Assembly: GCF_049319665.1 (NCBI RefSeq)
Contig: NZ_JBMOUD010000001.1
Span: forward strand, 124,001-188,000
Source: JBMOUD01 sp049319665
GTDB taxonomy: Bacteria > Pseudomonadota > Gammaproteobacteria > Enterobacterales > Enterobacteriaceae
Reading direction: 5' to 3'
Length of the DNA stretch: 64,000 nucleotides
The position numbers and the translations under genes are program-made. Under the pieces are notes generated by a model, which did not search any database, was not told the DNA's origin, and saw only the letters and a list, made by a program, of their open reading frames with translations. Below, in pieces: positions 46,510-54,862 of this stretch (position 1 is its first letter; every line of letters starts with the position of its first letter).

Positions 46510-47024
46510 GTGCCGGGTTGATATCAAAATACGACATCGATAACGCGGTATAACTGGTTGTGGCCACCATTTTTCATCTCGAATTGATGGCCATGACTTA
46601 ACTGTCATTGCATCTATCAGTTTTATCATCCTTTTAGCTCCATCCAACCGCTAACTTCATCAGACGGTTCGTGCCAAAAAATCCCCATAAGTTGCCGTAC
46701 ATGCCAGGTTAATTTTAATGATCGCTGATGAATTGTTTCTTTTGTGTGAAAAAAGTAGATCTTAAAAGTGAAAATCAATGGTGAAATTGGTTGAGAAATG
46801 GTCTGGAAAAGATTACAAATATAAAAAATGAGATGTCTGTAGCAAAATTGCCTTTATTTGACATAAATACACGCCATATTGGATTTTTTGTCCTTAAATG
46901 GTTAATGGAATGTAAATTTTAGGTTGTTAATTATGCAATGGATGCACAAGTACCTCGCTTGGCCCTGCATGTTGAATGTGTGGTTTGGCGTGAAATTTTA
47001 TTAGACGCTTTCTGGGGACCCATC
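46510..47024. other. Intergenic region upstream of yejG
   Basis: Marks the right border of the inserted sugar-acid cluster. A TTGACA at 46858-46863 could be the -35 of a yejG promoter, but no good -10 follows. The open frame can be extended upstream of yejG to 46938 without a ribosome site, and is not taken as coding. Confidence 0.4.
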
Positions 47025-47369
47025 GTGAATAATATCCAACTTTCGGTAGTACATCGATTACCGCAAAGCTATCGTTGGTTATCAGGTTTTGCCGGTATCA
47101 GAGTTGAACCGATTCCGCTTAGCAATGTTGATGACAATGACAACTTGATTGGCCTTAAATTATTAAGCCATGAGGCAGAGATTGCCCGACAGGTGATGCG
47201 CAATTTAGCGTTGTCTCTGCAAGAGATCCAAGTTGAGAGCGCTGTGGTGGAATACGATGGTGAGCCTTGTCTGTTTGTGAAACGTGATGATGAAAGCGCG
47301 ACGATGTGCCGATTAAAGAATATTGGTGTAGCCATTGCGGAGTCTGTTTACGCTATTTATCCTTCCTGA
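47025..47369 (+). CDS. yejG: YejG family protein
   Basis: A 114-aa protein, the same length as E. coli YejG, with the conserved parts QLSVVHRLPQSYRWLSGFAG, then EGEPCLFV-like DGEPCLFVKRDDE, and CRLKNIGVAIAE. The function is not established. The GTG start at 47025 has a GGGGA ribosome site and gives the expected N-terminus; a longer frame upstream has no support. Its position after bcr is as in E. coli apart from the inserted cluster. Confidence 0.9.
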   Translation: MNNIQLSVVHRLPQSYRWLSGFAGIRVEPIPLSNVDDNDNLIGLKLLSHEAEIARQVMRNLALSLQEIQVESAVVEYDGEPCLFVKRDDESATMCRLKNIGVAIAESVYAIYPS

Positions 47370-47458
47370 ACACGACACTTATTGATCGGTTCACGATGCA
47401 TATCGGGCCGTTCTATAAGTGTATCTGTTGTGTTATCTCTCCTCTTTGCCTGGGTTGG

Positions 47459-49258
47459 CTAATGATATTCTGCCGGTAAGCGAGCGGCTTTGTTGACATC
47501 AAACCACCAGGTATCCAACTGCAGCGTAAAATATGGGCCGTTGTTTGGCGCGGAGAATTTATCCCAATAGGCGTAGCGGTCTCTTTCGCTATACCACAAT
47601 GGGATCATCAACATATTCCAGGTTAATACTCTGTCTAAGGCGTGTCCAAGGGGCAGTAGAGCCGCCGGTTTTCCTTGATTAGCGGCGATCTCTCTCGTTA
47701 GCGTATCGATGGCAGGATTGGCAACGTTAGACATATTTTCAGCGGCGTTGGTATATTTGCTGTTCCAAAGTAATAGCAGATTTTTGCCAGGGTAAGGCTG
47801 GGCCTTATAGACGACGGGGATCATATCGTAATCGTGCTCATGGGCACGTTTGGTAAACTGCAAACCATCAAGCTGTTTGATGTTCATATGTATTCCCAAA
47901 CGCAGTAAATTATCCTGGAAAAACTTGAGATATACAGCGTCAGCGTCGCTTGGAATGATTAATTCGAAGGTAAAGGCTTTACCACTGATATCATTCACAA
48001 GTTGCCGATCTTTTTTCTCCCAACCGGCTTGTTTGAGTAATTGCGCTGCTTTTACCAGATTCGCATTATTGCTCTCAGCCTGCGGTGGCCGATAGAGATG
48101 GCTAAATACTTCATCAGGCACTGCAGACTTCAACGGTGCAAGCCACGCCAACTCTGCGCTGTCAGGATAGTGAGTCGCAGCATACTCAGTATTTTGGAAG
48201 TAGCTGGTGGTGCGTTGATAAGTATTATAAAACAGGCTTCTATTTATCATGTTGAAATTAAAAGCGAGTGTGAGCGCTTCGCGAACACGTCTGTCTTTAA
48301 ATAGAGGGCGTTGAACGTTAAAAGCTAGCCACCGCGTATTCTGTGCCGCCTGATTGATTTCATCACGTTTAACTATAAAACCTTTGCTAAAGGGACTTCC
48401 TTGGTATTGCGTGGCCCAGTTTTTTGGGGAGTCTTCTTGAATCAAATCAACATGCCCGGACTTGAAAGCCGCTAATGCTGCCTGCTGATTTGGATAATAG
48501 TTATAGCGGATGGTATCAAAGTTATAGCGGCCACGATTTACTGGTAAATTTGCGGCCCAATAATCGGGCACTCGCGAATACACCACATACTGCCCAAGCT
48601 TATATTGGCTAATACGATAAGGGCCGCTGCTCAACGGTGGTGTCGCGATCATTCGATTGAGTTTATGTTGTAGCCAAAACTTCTTAGAAACGATGGGTAA
48701 GGCTAGCAAGCCGAGCATCTGTTCTCTGTCTGGGCGATGAAACTCGAATCTGACGGTTAAGCGTGAGATGGCTTTTACGACGACACCTTTATATGTTTCC
48801 CGGTCTTGTGGCGCCCCTTCAGTCATTAACGTCTTAAACGTAAAGGCCACATCCTGAGCTGTGATTGGCGAGCCATCCTGAAAGCGGGCGCGGGGATTTA
48901 TTTCGACTTCAAGCCACTTAAACTGACTATCATAGCGTGCTGAATCGGCAATCAATGGATAGTAGCTGCCAACTTCATCGCTCGATGGTGTAAATAGGCT
49001 ATCGTCGAGCGTCTCACTGCCTACAGCGGGATGACCCTGTGATGCAAAATGATTAAAACTATTGAAAGAGCCAATCGCGGCCAAAGTAATGCTGCCGCCT
49101 TTGGGGGCTGCTGGATTGACGTAGTCAAAATGATTGAAGTTGTAGATATATTTGGGTTCGCCTAATACCGAGAAGGCGTAACCATCATCAATAATTGCGG
49201 CGTTGGCGTAGAACGTTAGTAGTGACAATAAACCTGCGGTAAACCGTCGCACAAACAT
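47459..49258 (-). CDS. yejA: Peptide ABC transporter substrate-binding protein YejA (orphan)
   Basis: A 599-aa periplasmic solute-binding protein of the SBP family 5. The signal peptide MFVRRFTAGLLSLLTFYANA is followed by the characteristic YAFSVLGEPKYIYNFNHFD and NPAAPKGGSITLA. In E. coli YejA works with YejBEF in uptake of peptides, including microcin C. Here the permease and ATPase genes yejBEF are missing: yejG follows directly, 90 bases from its stop. It may pair with another permease encoded elsewhere or be a relic in decay, although the frame is intact. Confidence 0.92.
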   Translation of the reverse strand: MFVRRFTAGLLSLLTFYANAAIIDDGYAFSVLGEPKYIYNFNHFDYVNPAAPKGGSITLAAIGSFNSFNHFASQGHPAVGSETLDDSLFTPSSDEVGSYYPLIADSARYDSQFKWLEVEINPRARFQDGSPITAQDVAFTFKTLMTEGAPQDRETYKGVVVKAISRLTVRFEFHRPDREQMLGLLALPIVSKKFWLQHKLNRMIATPPLSSGPYRISQYKLGQYVVYSRVPDYWAANLPVNRGRYNFDTIRYNYYPNQQAALAAFKSGHVDLIQEDSPKNWATQYQGSPFSKGFIVKRDEINQAAQNTRWLAFNVQRPLFKDRRVREALTLAFNFNMINRSLFYNTYQRTTSYFQNTEYAATHYPDSAELAWLAPLKSAVPDEVFSHLYRPPQAESNNANLVKAAQLLKQAGWEKKDRQLVNDISGKAFTFELIIPSDADAVYLKFFQDNLLRLGIHMNIKQLDGLQFTKRAHEHDYDMIPVVYKAQPYPGKNLLLLWNSKYTNAAENMSNVANPAIDTLTREIAANQGKPAALLPLGHALDRVLTWNMLMIPLWYSERDRYAYWDKFSAPNNGPYFTLQLDTWWFDVNKAARLPAEYH

Positions 49259-49345
49259 CCTAAGCTCCTATTACTGTGGCAGTTATTTCGAGAGTGTTGT
49301 TTTATCACAAGAGCGTCAGGGTTGCTAAATGAATCGTAGGTACCA

Positions 49346-49546
49346 AAGTGGGTATATACCCGCCCTATTTGAATTTGCCTCTGCGTTGGCGGACCCGAAT
49401 CACTTATCTTATTAATCTCATCTGGATGATGAGCCCCGTCCTTGGGGTTCACCCTACGGGCCAGCACAAAGCGCTGTTCAAATCAGTACCAGACTGATTT
49501 GTCATTTCCTTGCCGCCTTGGTGCCACTCCAATTATTTTTGGTATA
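49346..49546. repeat. ERIC-like repeat with a ~70-base insertion (copy 1)
   Basis: Runs from gggtatatacccgccc to cttgccgccttggtgccac and caattatttttggtata. The centre contains acccgaatcactta and then gggccagcacaaagcgctgttcaaatcagt...actgattt. The same extra block (gggccagcaaaattgctgttcaaaccggt) is present in the copy at 51538-51672, so both derive from one variant. Confidence 0.6.
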
Positions 49547-49630
49547 GCGGCTGTAAAAATAGAATAAAAATCGGGTGTATCGCGGCAACGTATAAAAAAG
49601 TTGTAAAACGGCGGGGGGCAATACAAAGCA

Positions 49631-49663
49631 AAAAAAAACGCCATCCAAAGATGACGTTTTTTT
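49631..49663 (-). terminator. Terminator of mepS
   Basis: Stem aaaaacg-ccatc/gatg-acgttttt with T runs, 35 bases past the mepS stop on the minus strand. Confidence 0.85.
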
Positions 49664-49697
49664 AAGTTCGCTTGGTTTGGACAACAAGAGCGTTTTT

Positions 49698-50339
49698 TTA
49701 GCTGTGCTCGCTCGAATCAGCGTTGCTGTTATTACTGAAGCTCATCGCCGGTGTATTCACCGTAGCGCCTGATTTCAGAACCCGTCTTGCTTCACGGTAA
49801 CGTTTATTCCAGTAAGTATCATTCAAGCTTGAAATCATGACACCATTGCTGGTTGAAGCATGAACAAACTGATCGTTACCTAAATAAATACCTACGTGAC
49901 GCCCGGTAGAACCGGCACGGAACAGCACTAAGTCGCCTGGACGCAGCTTGTTACGCTGAATCTTTTTACCCGTATCTTCTTGCTCATAAGTCGAGCGGGG
50001 TAAGTCTAAACCAAATTGTTCGCGGAAAGTTACCTGAACGAAAGCAGAACAATCGATACCACGCTTGCTGCTGCCACCTAACCGATAACGAACGCCTTTC
50101 CAGTCTGCATATTGATCCATAATCTTGGATTTAATATCGACGTTACGAACCATTGCTTCGAATTCATCCTGAGAGGCTTGAAGTAAAAGACCGTTTGAGT
50201 CCCGAACTGCATGCATCTCAGTTTGCGCGTTTTCTGTGTTCGAAGAATGTGTACTACTACACGCGGATAAAACGATTGCCGCGCCAATTGCGGGTATCAG
50301 CCGCAAGATATATCTCATAAAAGGTTGAGACTTGACCAT
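49698..50339 (-). CDS. mepS: Murein DD-endopeptidase MepS (Spr), lipoprotein
   Basis: An NlpC/P60 hydrolase that cuts D-Ala-mDAP cross-links in peptidoglycan and allows wall growth. Length is 213 aa. The signal peptide ends in lipobox LSAC with Cys27 acylated. Catalytic residues are Cys97 (GIDCSAF), His148 (RHVGIY) and His160 (QFVHAS). The start MVKSQPFMRYILR matches E. coli Spr. The C-terminal extension (TVNTPAMSFSNNSNADSS) is longer than in E. coli. Its level is controlled by Prc/NlpI proteolysis in E. coli. Confidence 0.96.
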   Translation of the reverse strand: MVKSQPFMRYILRLIPAIGAAIVLSACSSTHSSNTENAQTEMHAVRDSNGLLLQASQDEFEAMVRNVDIKSKIMDQYADWKGVRYRLGGSSKRGIDCSAFVQVTFREQFGLDLPRSTYEQEDTGKKIQRNKLRPGDLVLFRAGSTGRHVGIYLGNDQFVHASTSNGVMISSLNDTYWNKRYREARRVLKSGATVNTPAMSFSNNSNADSSEHS

Positions 50340-50784
50340 TATTAGTGTTTTCCCTTGCTGTCCTTAACGAATGTATCGTTAGTAAATTGCCAAACGAAGC
50401 GAGATTACTGAGCACATTGATCGGGCGCAAAGACTAAATCATCTAAATGTGCGTCAGAGCACGTTTTTATTTGTTTTAGCTTTAAATGCCACATTTCTGT
50501 GCAACGGGGTCGAGATTACCGTAATGGATCGGGGATTGCGAGAGGTTTTCTACATTTTTTAATAAGAAATAGTTATGTAACAAAACTGATATCTTAACGT
50601 AAAGAAGTGTCTAGTTTTTTGGCGTAAAAATAGTATAAAAACGAGGCAATACAAGGGGGAAGGTAAATGTTCTTTTATGCTTTTTTCAGGTTTCATTTTT
50701 GAAAAAATGGCTGAATAAGGCACTGCCTATGCTTCAGCCATAACAGGATAGAATATTTCAGGAAATGACCATTACTCCTAAAAG
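50340..50784. other. Intergenic region between mepS and lpxT
   Basis: Holds the mepS promoter and leader and the lpxT terminator at 50702-50741. An AT-rich stretch around 50560-50700 contains no recognisable gene. Confidence 0.5.
50702..50741 (-). terminator. Terminator of lpxT
   Basis: Nine-base stem atggctgaa/ttcagccat followed by a T run on the minus strand, 43 bases past the lpxT stop. Confidence 0.85.
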
Positions 50785-51489
50785 TTAACGCATTCGACCT
50801 GTTTTTGGTAACTTGTCGCTTAACCAATTGACAATACAATCGCTGGCTGGCGTCATCAGCCACCAACTCCCGCAAACCATCACGACTGATAGCGATCCTA
50901 CCGCAATATCAGTGAACCAATGGGCACCGATCATAATCCGCGGTAACGAGAAAATAATCGTAATAATGATAGCCACCGCAAAAGCGCTTCGGCTCAGATA
51001 GCGCAGCATAAAGCAGGAGAAAATCATCAGCATCATCCCGTGGTCACCAGGAAAGCTATTAGATGAAGCATCCTTTGTTGGAATACCGGTCAGCTCACTG
51101 ACGCGATTAACGTGTGGGAAGAACAACGACGGGCTTTGGTGGGAAACCGGAAGTTGGTGAGCGAGCTGGTTGAACACCACTGCGGTTAAAAGCATCACTA
51201 TACCAATAATAATCATCAGGCGGCGTCCTTCTTTATCTCTTTTGAGATAGTAAGAAAGATACAACAGGCCCATTGCTATCAATGAACAAACGTCGAATGC
51301 ACGATTATTGGTGATAGCAACTAAATGTAAGAACGTCTCGTTGGTAGCCAAGTGGCGATTAAAAAAGAAGAAAACCGACGAGTCAATCGGAAACCAGAAG
51401 CCATGATTGGCTGGCAGGTAGAAAGACAAGAACAGTGCGATGCCTAAAATATTAAGCACGATAATTGCAGGTAAATTACGGTACCACAT
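50785..51489 (-). CDS. lpxT: Kdo2-lipid A phosphotransferase LpxT (YeiU)
   Basis: Inner-membrane PAP2 enzyme of 234 aa that transfers a phosphate from undecaprenyl pyrophosphate to lipid A 1-phosphate. It has about six helices. Conserved motifs are TKDASSNSFPGDHGMM and PRIMIGAHWFTD with the catalytic His and Asp. The start MWYRNLPAIIVLNILGIAL at 51489 matches E. coli; an upstream in-frame ATG at 51564 falls inside an ERIC-like repeat and is not used. The ERIC copy ends 48 bases from the start and may form part of the leader. Confidence 0.92.
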   Translation of the reverse strand: MWYRNLPAIIVLNILGIALFLSFYLPANHGFWFPIDSSVFFFFNRHLATNETFLHLVAITNNRAFDVCSLIAMGLLYLSYYLKRDKEGRRLMIIIGIVMLLTAVVFNQLAHQLPVSHQSPSLFFPHVNRVSELTGIPTKDASSNSFPGDHGMMLMIFSCFMLRYLSRSAFAVAIIITIIFSLPRIMIGAHWFTDIAVGSLSVVMVCGSWWLMTPASDCIVNWLSDKLPKTGRMR

Positions 51490-51537
51490 AAAACAAGACC
51501 TATAGACTGATAAACCCGCCATCCTCCAAAACACAGG

Positions 51538-51672
51538 GGAACAGCCCTTAGTTACTCGGCCCATCCTGGGCTTCGCTTCTTCGGGCCAGCAAAATTGCTG
51601 TTCAAACCGGTCATTGACCCGGTTTATCCCTCGGTTGCCACCTGCATTTTAAAGTCTATTGGGTATAAATGT
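51538..51672. repeat. ERIC-like repeat with a ~70-base insertion (copy 2)
   Basis: Shares cgggccagcaaaattgctgttcaaa and the following cggt...gacccggttt block with the copy at 49346-49546, then gttgccacc and gggtata at the end. It lies upstream of lpxT and past the yeiR stop. Confidence 0.55.
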
Positions 51673-51698
51673 ATTAAGTTTGGGTTACGTTAAGGCTT

Positions 51699-52673
51699 TT
51701 AGCTTAAACGAATCTTCAACAAGATAGATTGCAACTCATTCCATAGCACTTCTGATTGAGTAATGAGCTCAATTCTGCTGTCTAAGGGCGCCACGGGCAG
51801 TGTATCGATGTGGAGGTCCTCTCCCTGACGATTTACACGTAATGTACCTTCCTTTATACGTATTACGCCCTTGGCTCGTTCAACGGGCGCATTCCTTATC
51901 CAATCTAATATTCCTACCGTATCAAAGACGGTCTCTGCATCAAAAATCCAGCCACAGCTAGAATAGCCACCCGCATGATTTAATGCCCTGCGCCAGCGCT
52001 GTTTACCCGGCAAACTTAGGGCTGCTAATCCAGACGATGATTTGTGGGCATGATGATGTTGTCCGTCGGGTAAGGTTCGCAGATTCGCGCGCGGAGTGTC
52101 TAGTAGCTGATAATTGATTTTACCCTGGCTGGTCGTAATAAACGGTAGAGCGGGATCGCGTTCGGCTATCCAATCGGCCAACGCCTGCTTATCAGCATCG
52201 CGGTACATTTCTATTTTATTGGCGACGATAATATCAGCCGAGGCCAGTTGATCGCGGAAGTTTTCATTTTCTACGACGCGAGGCTCGCTGAGTTGTCTTG
52301 CATCAAGCAGACACAATGTGGCATTGAGGGTTAACCAGCTCTTATAAACATCCGAAGTCAGGAGATTTAAAATTTGTTTGGGATGCCCCAGTCCTGTCGG
52401 CTCTATCAACAAGCGGTCTGGTTTGGCTTGTTGCAGCAACATATTTAATCCTACCTGCATCGGCAATCCATTAACACAGCACATACATCCACCAGGGATC
52501 TCTTTCAGTACTGCACCGCTTTCTGCCATCAATGCGCCATCAATCCCCACCTCACCGAATTCATTTACCAGCACTGCCCATTTTTCATGCTCAGGTTTTT
52601 GCGCCAGTAAGTGCAAAATCGTCGTGGTTTTGCCACTGCCAAGAAAACCGGTAATGAGGTTGGTTAGGGTCAT
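51699..52673 (-). CDS. yeiR: Zinc-binding GTPase YeiR (CobW/COG0523 family)
   Basis: A 324-aa metal-handling GTPase. The P-loop GFLGSGKT (9-16) and the CxCC metal motif GGCMCCVNG (Cys63, 65, 66) are the COG0523 hallmarks. The guanine-specificity motif appears as NKIE. Three histidines (QHHHAHK) occur in the linker and may bind metal. E. coli YeiR has zinc-stimulated GTPase activity. I could not find a convincing Zur box upstream. Confidence 0.93.
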   Translation of the reverse strand: MTLTNLITGFLGSGKTTTILHLLAQKPEHEKWAVLVNEFGEVGIDGALMAESGAVLKEIPGGCMCCVNGLPMQVGLNMLLQQAKPDRLLIEPTGLGHPKQILNLLTSDVYKSWLTLNATLCLLDARQLSEPRVVENENFRDQLASADIIVANKIEMYRDADKQALADWIAERDPALPFITTSQGKINYQLLDTPRANLRTLPDGQHHHAHKSSSGLAALSLPGKQRWRRALNHAGGYSSCGWIFDAETVFDTVGILDWIRNAPVERAKGVIRIKEGTLRVNRQGEDLHIDTLPVAPLDSRIELITQSEVLWNELQSILLKIRLS

Positions 52674-52956
52674 GTTGAAACCTTTTGATGTAATTTTATA
52701 ACTCTATGATTAACTTAATCTAAATGGCATTTATGCAGGTTTAATCATAAAGCTTTGCAAAAGATGCCTTTTGGTTTAAAGAACATCCATTATAGTGCCG
52801 ATACTTTAGTATGAACCGTAACTTTGATTATTTACTTATTGATATTTAACGTGGTTACGGCCATTGCTAAAGGTAAAAAAGATCCTCGATGTATGGAGTT
52901 CACTCGCTCAATACAGCCTAGGAATAACATTATTAAAGTATTAATTTGAGGTGACA

Positions 52957-53253
52957 ATGAGCAGACACATGATTGTGCTGTTTTTTGGATTGCTAACCTC
53001 AGGGATGACTCAAGCTGCAGACGGTATTATCCATTTTTATGGGCAGATTATCGACGGCGGTTGTACAACTAATTCTTCAGAAAATGTGGTGACTTCTTCT
53101 TGTTTCCAAGGGGGAAAAACCGCTGAGATTTCTCAAAAGGTGTCCGTAGGGGCTATCGAATCCGCTAAGCTTCCTCTAGACCTTGGTACCGTCTCCACCA
53201 GGCCGGTGGCAAATCATCCCAATTTACTTATTACTACCATCAGCTATAACTGA
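52957..53253 (+). CDS. Small exported pilin-like protein
   Basis: A 98-aa precursor with a signal peptide (cut after MTQA) and a mature part of ~78 aa. The mature start GIIHFYGQIIDGGC resembles the N-terminal strand and first Cys of type 1 pilins, a second Cys follows after 12 residues, and the protein ends ITTISYN with a penultimate Tyr as in chaperone-usher pilins. It is half the normal pilin length and has no chaperone or usher neighbours. A GAGG site is 5 bases before the ATG at 52957. It could be a truncated fimbrial subunit or a distinct small exported protein. Confidence 0.6.
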   Translation: MSRHMIVLFFGLLTSGMTQAADGIIHFYGQIIDGGCTTNSSENVVTSSCFQGGKTAEISQKVSVGAIESAKLPLDLGTVSTRPVANHPNLLITTISYN

Positions 53254-53297
53254 TGTTCTACCTCAATTAAGTCATTCGCTTGATTGACGACTGCTGG

Positions 53298-53351
53298 CCG
53301 CAGGCTGCTTAGTTCCAAACTAGGCAACTGCGGTTTTTTTATTTCTCTAAT
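53298..53351 (+). terminator. Terminator after the pilin-like gene
   Basis: Long stem ccgcag/ctgcgg with an inner tagtt/aactag pair, followed by seven T residues. Confidence 0.85.
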
Positions 53352-53384
53352 CGCTAAGTTTGCTAAATAAAAGATAAAAAAAGA

Positions 53385-53410
53385 GCGCCGTAGCGCTCTT
53401 GATGTTTGCT
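53385..53410 (-). terminator. Terminator of yeiP
   Basis: Stem aagagcg/cgctctt with a T run on the minus strand, 16 bases past the yeiP stop. Confidence 0.85.
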
Positions 53411-53425
53411 CTTATTGGCCACTTA

Positions 53426-53998
53426 TTAGCTAGCGCGGCCCATATAGCGGTGTTCCGCGATATGAATCTGAATTTTATCACCTGTGCTGAGGTATTCTGG
53501 TACTTGAATAACCAGGCCGGTGCTCATAGTTGCGGGTTTGTTACGGGCGCTGGCTGATGCCCCTTTAATCCCTGGCGCTGTTTCAACGATTTCCAGATCT
53601 ACGGTTTGTGGCATTTCTAACGCCAGCAGTTGGCTATCTAATGTCAGAACCTGCATACCTGCTAAACCACCTTCAGGGATAAACAGCAATTCCTCTTCGA
53701 TTTGCGATTTATTAAAGGTGTATGGCGTGAAATCTTCATCATCCATAAAGATATACTCATCGCCATCTACGTAGGAGAAATTCACTTTACGGCGGGTGAG
53801 GGTAACGGTATCGAGAATATCATCGCCTTTGAAACGCTCTTCAACTTTCATGCCGGTACGCACGTCAGAGAAACGCATTTTATATAAGGTGCTTGCACCA
53901 CGAGCGCTTGGGCTTTGTACATCAATATCTTTGACCAGCAGCAATTTTCCGTCGTAGTTGATCACAAAACCGCGTTTAATTTCGTTAGCACGTGCCAT
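53426..53998 (-). CDS. yeiP: EF-P-like translation factor YeiP (EfpL)
   Basis: A 190-aa three-domain paralogue of elongation factor P. The KOW-like N-terminus is MARANEIKRGFVINYDGKL. The tip of domain I reads VQSPSARGASTLY, where EF-P carries the modified Lys; here an Arg occupies the loop, which is typical of EfpL. Domains II and III (DDEDFTPYTFNKSQIEEEL; TGLVIQVPEYLSTGDKIQI) follow. EfpL relieves ribosome stalling at some XP(P)X motifs. Confidence 0.92.
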   Translation of the reverse strand: MARANEIKRGFVINYDGKLLLVKDIDVQSPSARGASTLYKMRFSDVRTGMKVEERFKGDDILDTVTLTRRKVNFSYVDGDEYIFMDDEDFTPYTFNKSQIEEELLFIPEGGLAGMQVLTLDSQLLALEMPQTVDLEIVETAPGIKGASASARNKPATMSTGLVIQVPEYLSTGDKIQIHIAEHRYMGRAS

Positions 53999-54231
53999 AA
54001 AATAACCTGTCAGCAGAGAATTTGAATAATGTGCGACACGTTACCCGCGCCGCTGATTTCAGGCAAGTGATAGCACACAAAATAGCGTCGAAAAGTAGAG
54101 TATTTTCGCTGTTTTTCTGTGTCATCTTGAGCTATCAACAATCCGTTCACCACAGAGACGATTTCACTGGTGATGATAAGCCCGTGCTGCTATTGTCTGC
54201 CCTCAATAATCAGCCCATTGGAGAGCTGCTG

Positions 54232-54486
54232 ATGGACTGTCGTTCCGACTGTGGGGCTTGCTGTATTGCGCCCTCGATTTCTAGCCCGATTCCCGGTATG
54301 CCTAATGGTAAACCAGCCAATACGCGATGCGTTCAGCTTGATGACAACATGCGTTGTTTATTGTTCTTTTCCCCTTTGCGTCCTAAAGTCTGCGGCAGCT
54401 TACAGGCCAGCCGAGAAATGTGTCACGCTAATCGAGATGATGCATTGATTTATCTGCATAAATTAGAACGTGACACGGCACCATAA
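54232..54486 (+). CDS. yeiW: YeiW, YkgJ-family cysteine-cluster protein
   Basis: An 84-aa protein with the CxxCGACC cluster (MDCRSDCGACC), SISSPIPGMPNGKPAN, and later Cys in CVQL, MRCLLF and KVCGSL, which could bind zinc or an Fe-S cluster. Length and sequence match E. coli YeiW. The ATG at 54232 has GGAG upstream; the frame is open further 5' but that part does not match the family. The function is unknown. Confidence 0.9.
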   Translation: MDCRSDCGACCIAPSISSPIPGMPNGKPANTRCVQLDDNMRCLLFFSPLRPKVCGSLQASREMCHANRDDALIYLHKLERDTAP

Positions 54487-54762
54487 TTAGCCTTGTTGGC
54501 CGTTTTGGGCATCAAATTCTCGCCCGGCTGAAACTTCGTTCAGCTCACTCTTTATGCATCATCTCGCCTCATTAACGTTACTTTAGATAATTAACACCAT
54601 CACTTTCTAATCACGTTCAGCTTTTGTCAGCAACGCCGTCATTTTTTCTTGTTTTGCTGACGAAATGACCGCTCTGAAGTTAGGAAATGTGCGTGACATC
54701 ATAAAATCACATCACAAAATCACGCAAAACTTGCATAAAACTTCACTCAGAATAAAACTCCA

Positions 54763-54778
54763 TCGAAACGTTTCAGCG
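54763..54778 (+). promoter_or_regulatory. Cra (FruR) operator 1 upstream of fruB
   Basis: tcgaaacgtttcagcg matches the Cra consensus GCTGAAnCGnTTCAGC well on one half. Two Cra sites also lie before fruB in E. coli. Confidence 0.75.
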
Positions 54779-54827
54779 AGGTCTTTTTTATTCGGTCAAC
54801 GAGATCTCGCTTATTTTTGCCACAAAA

Positions 54828-54843
54828 GCTGAAACGATTCAAT
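54828..54843 (+). promoter_or_regulatory. Cra (FruR) operator 2 upstream of fruB
   Basis: gctgaaacgattcaat is a near-consensus Cra site 19 bases before the fruB start. Fructose 1-phosphate releases Cra and induces the operon. Confidence 0.78.
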
Positions 54844-54862
54844 TTCAGCGGGGAGAATGCTT

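Noticed and set aside
46938..47024. N-terminal extension of yejG
   Set aside because: The family starts at the GTG at 47025, which has a ribosome site; the extension has no conserved features.
51490..51564. N-terminal extension of lpxT
   Set aside because: It falls in the leader and partly in an ERIC-like repeat, and is absent from LpxT proteins.
52674..52956. Zur box in front of yeiR
   Set aside because: AT-rich sequence near 52690 has no palindrome close to the Zur consensus.
54022..54231. N-terminal extension of yeiW
   Set aside because: It lies outside the conserved family length and the ATG at 54232 gives the expected 84-aa protein.
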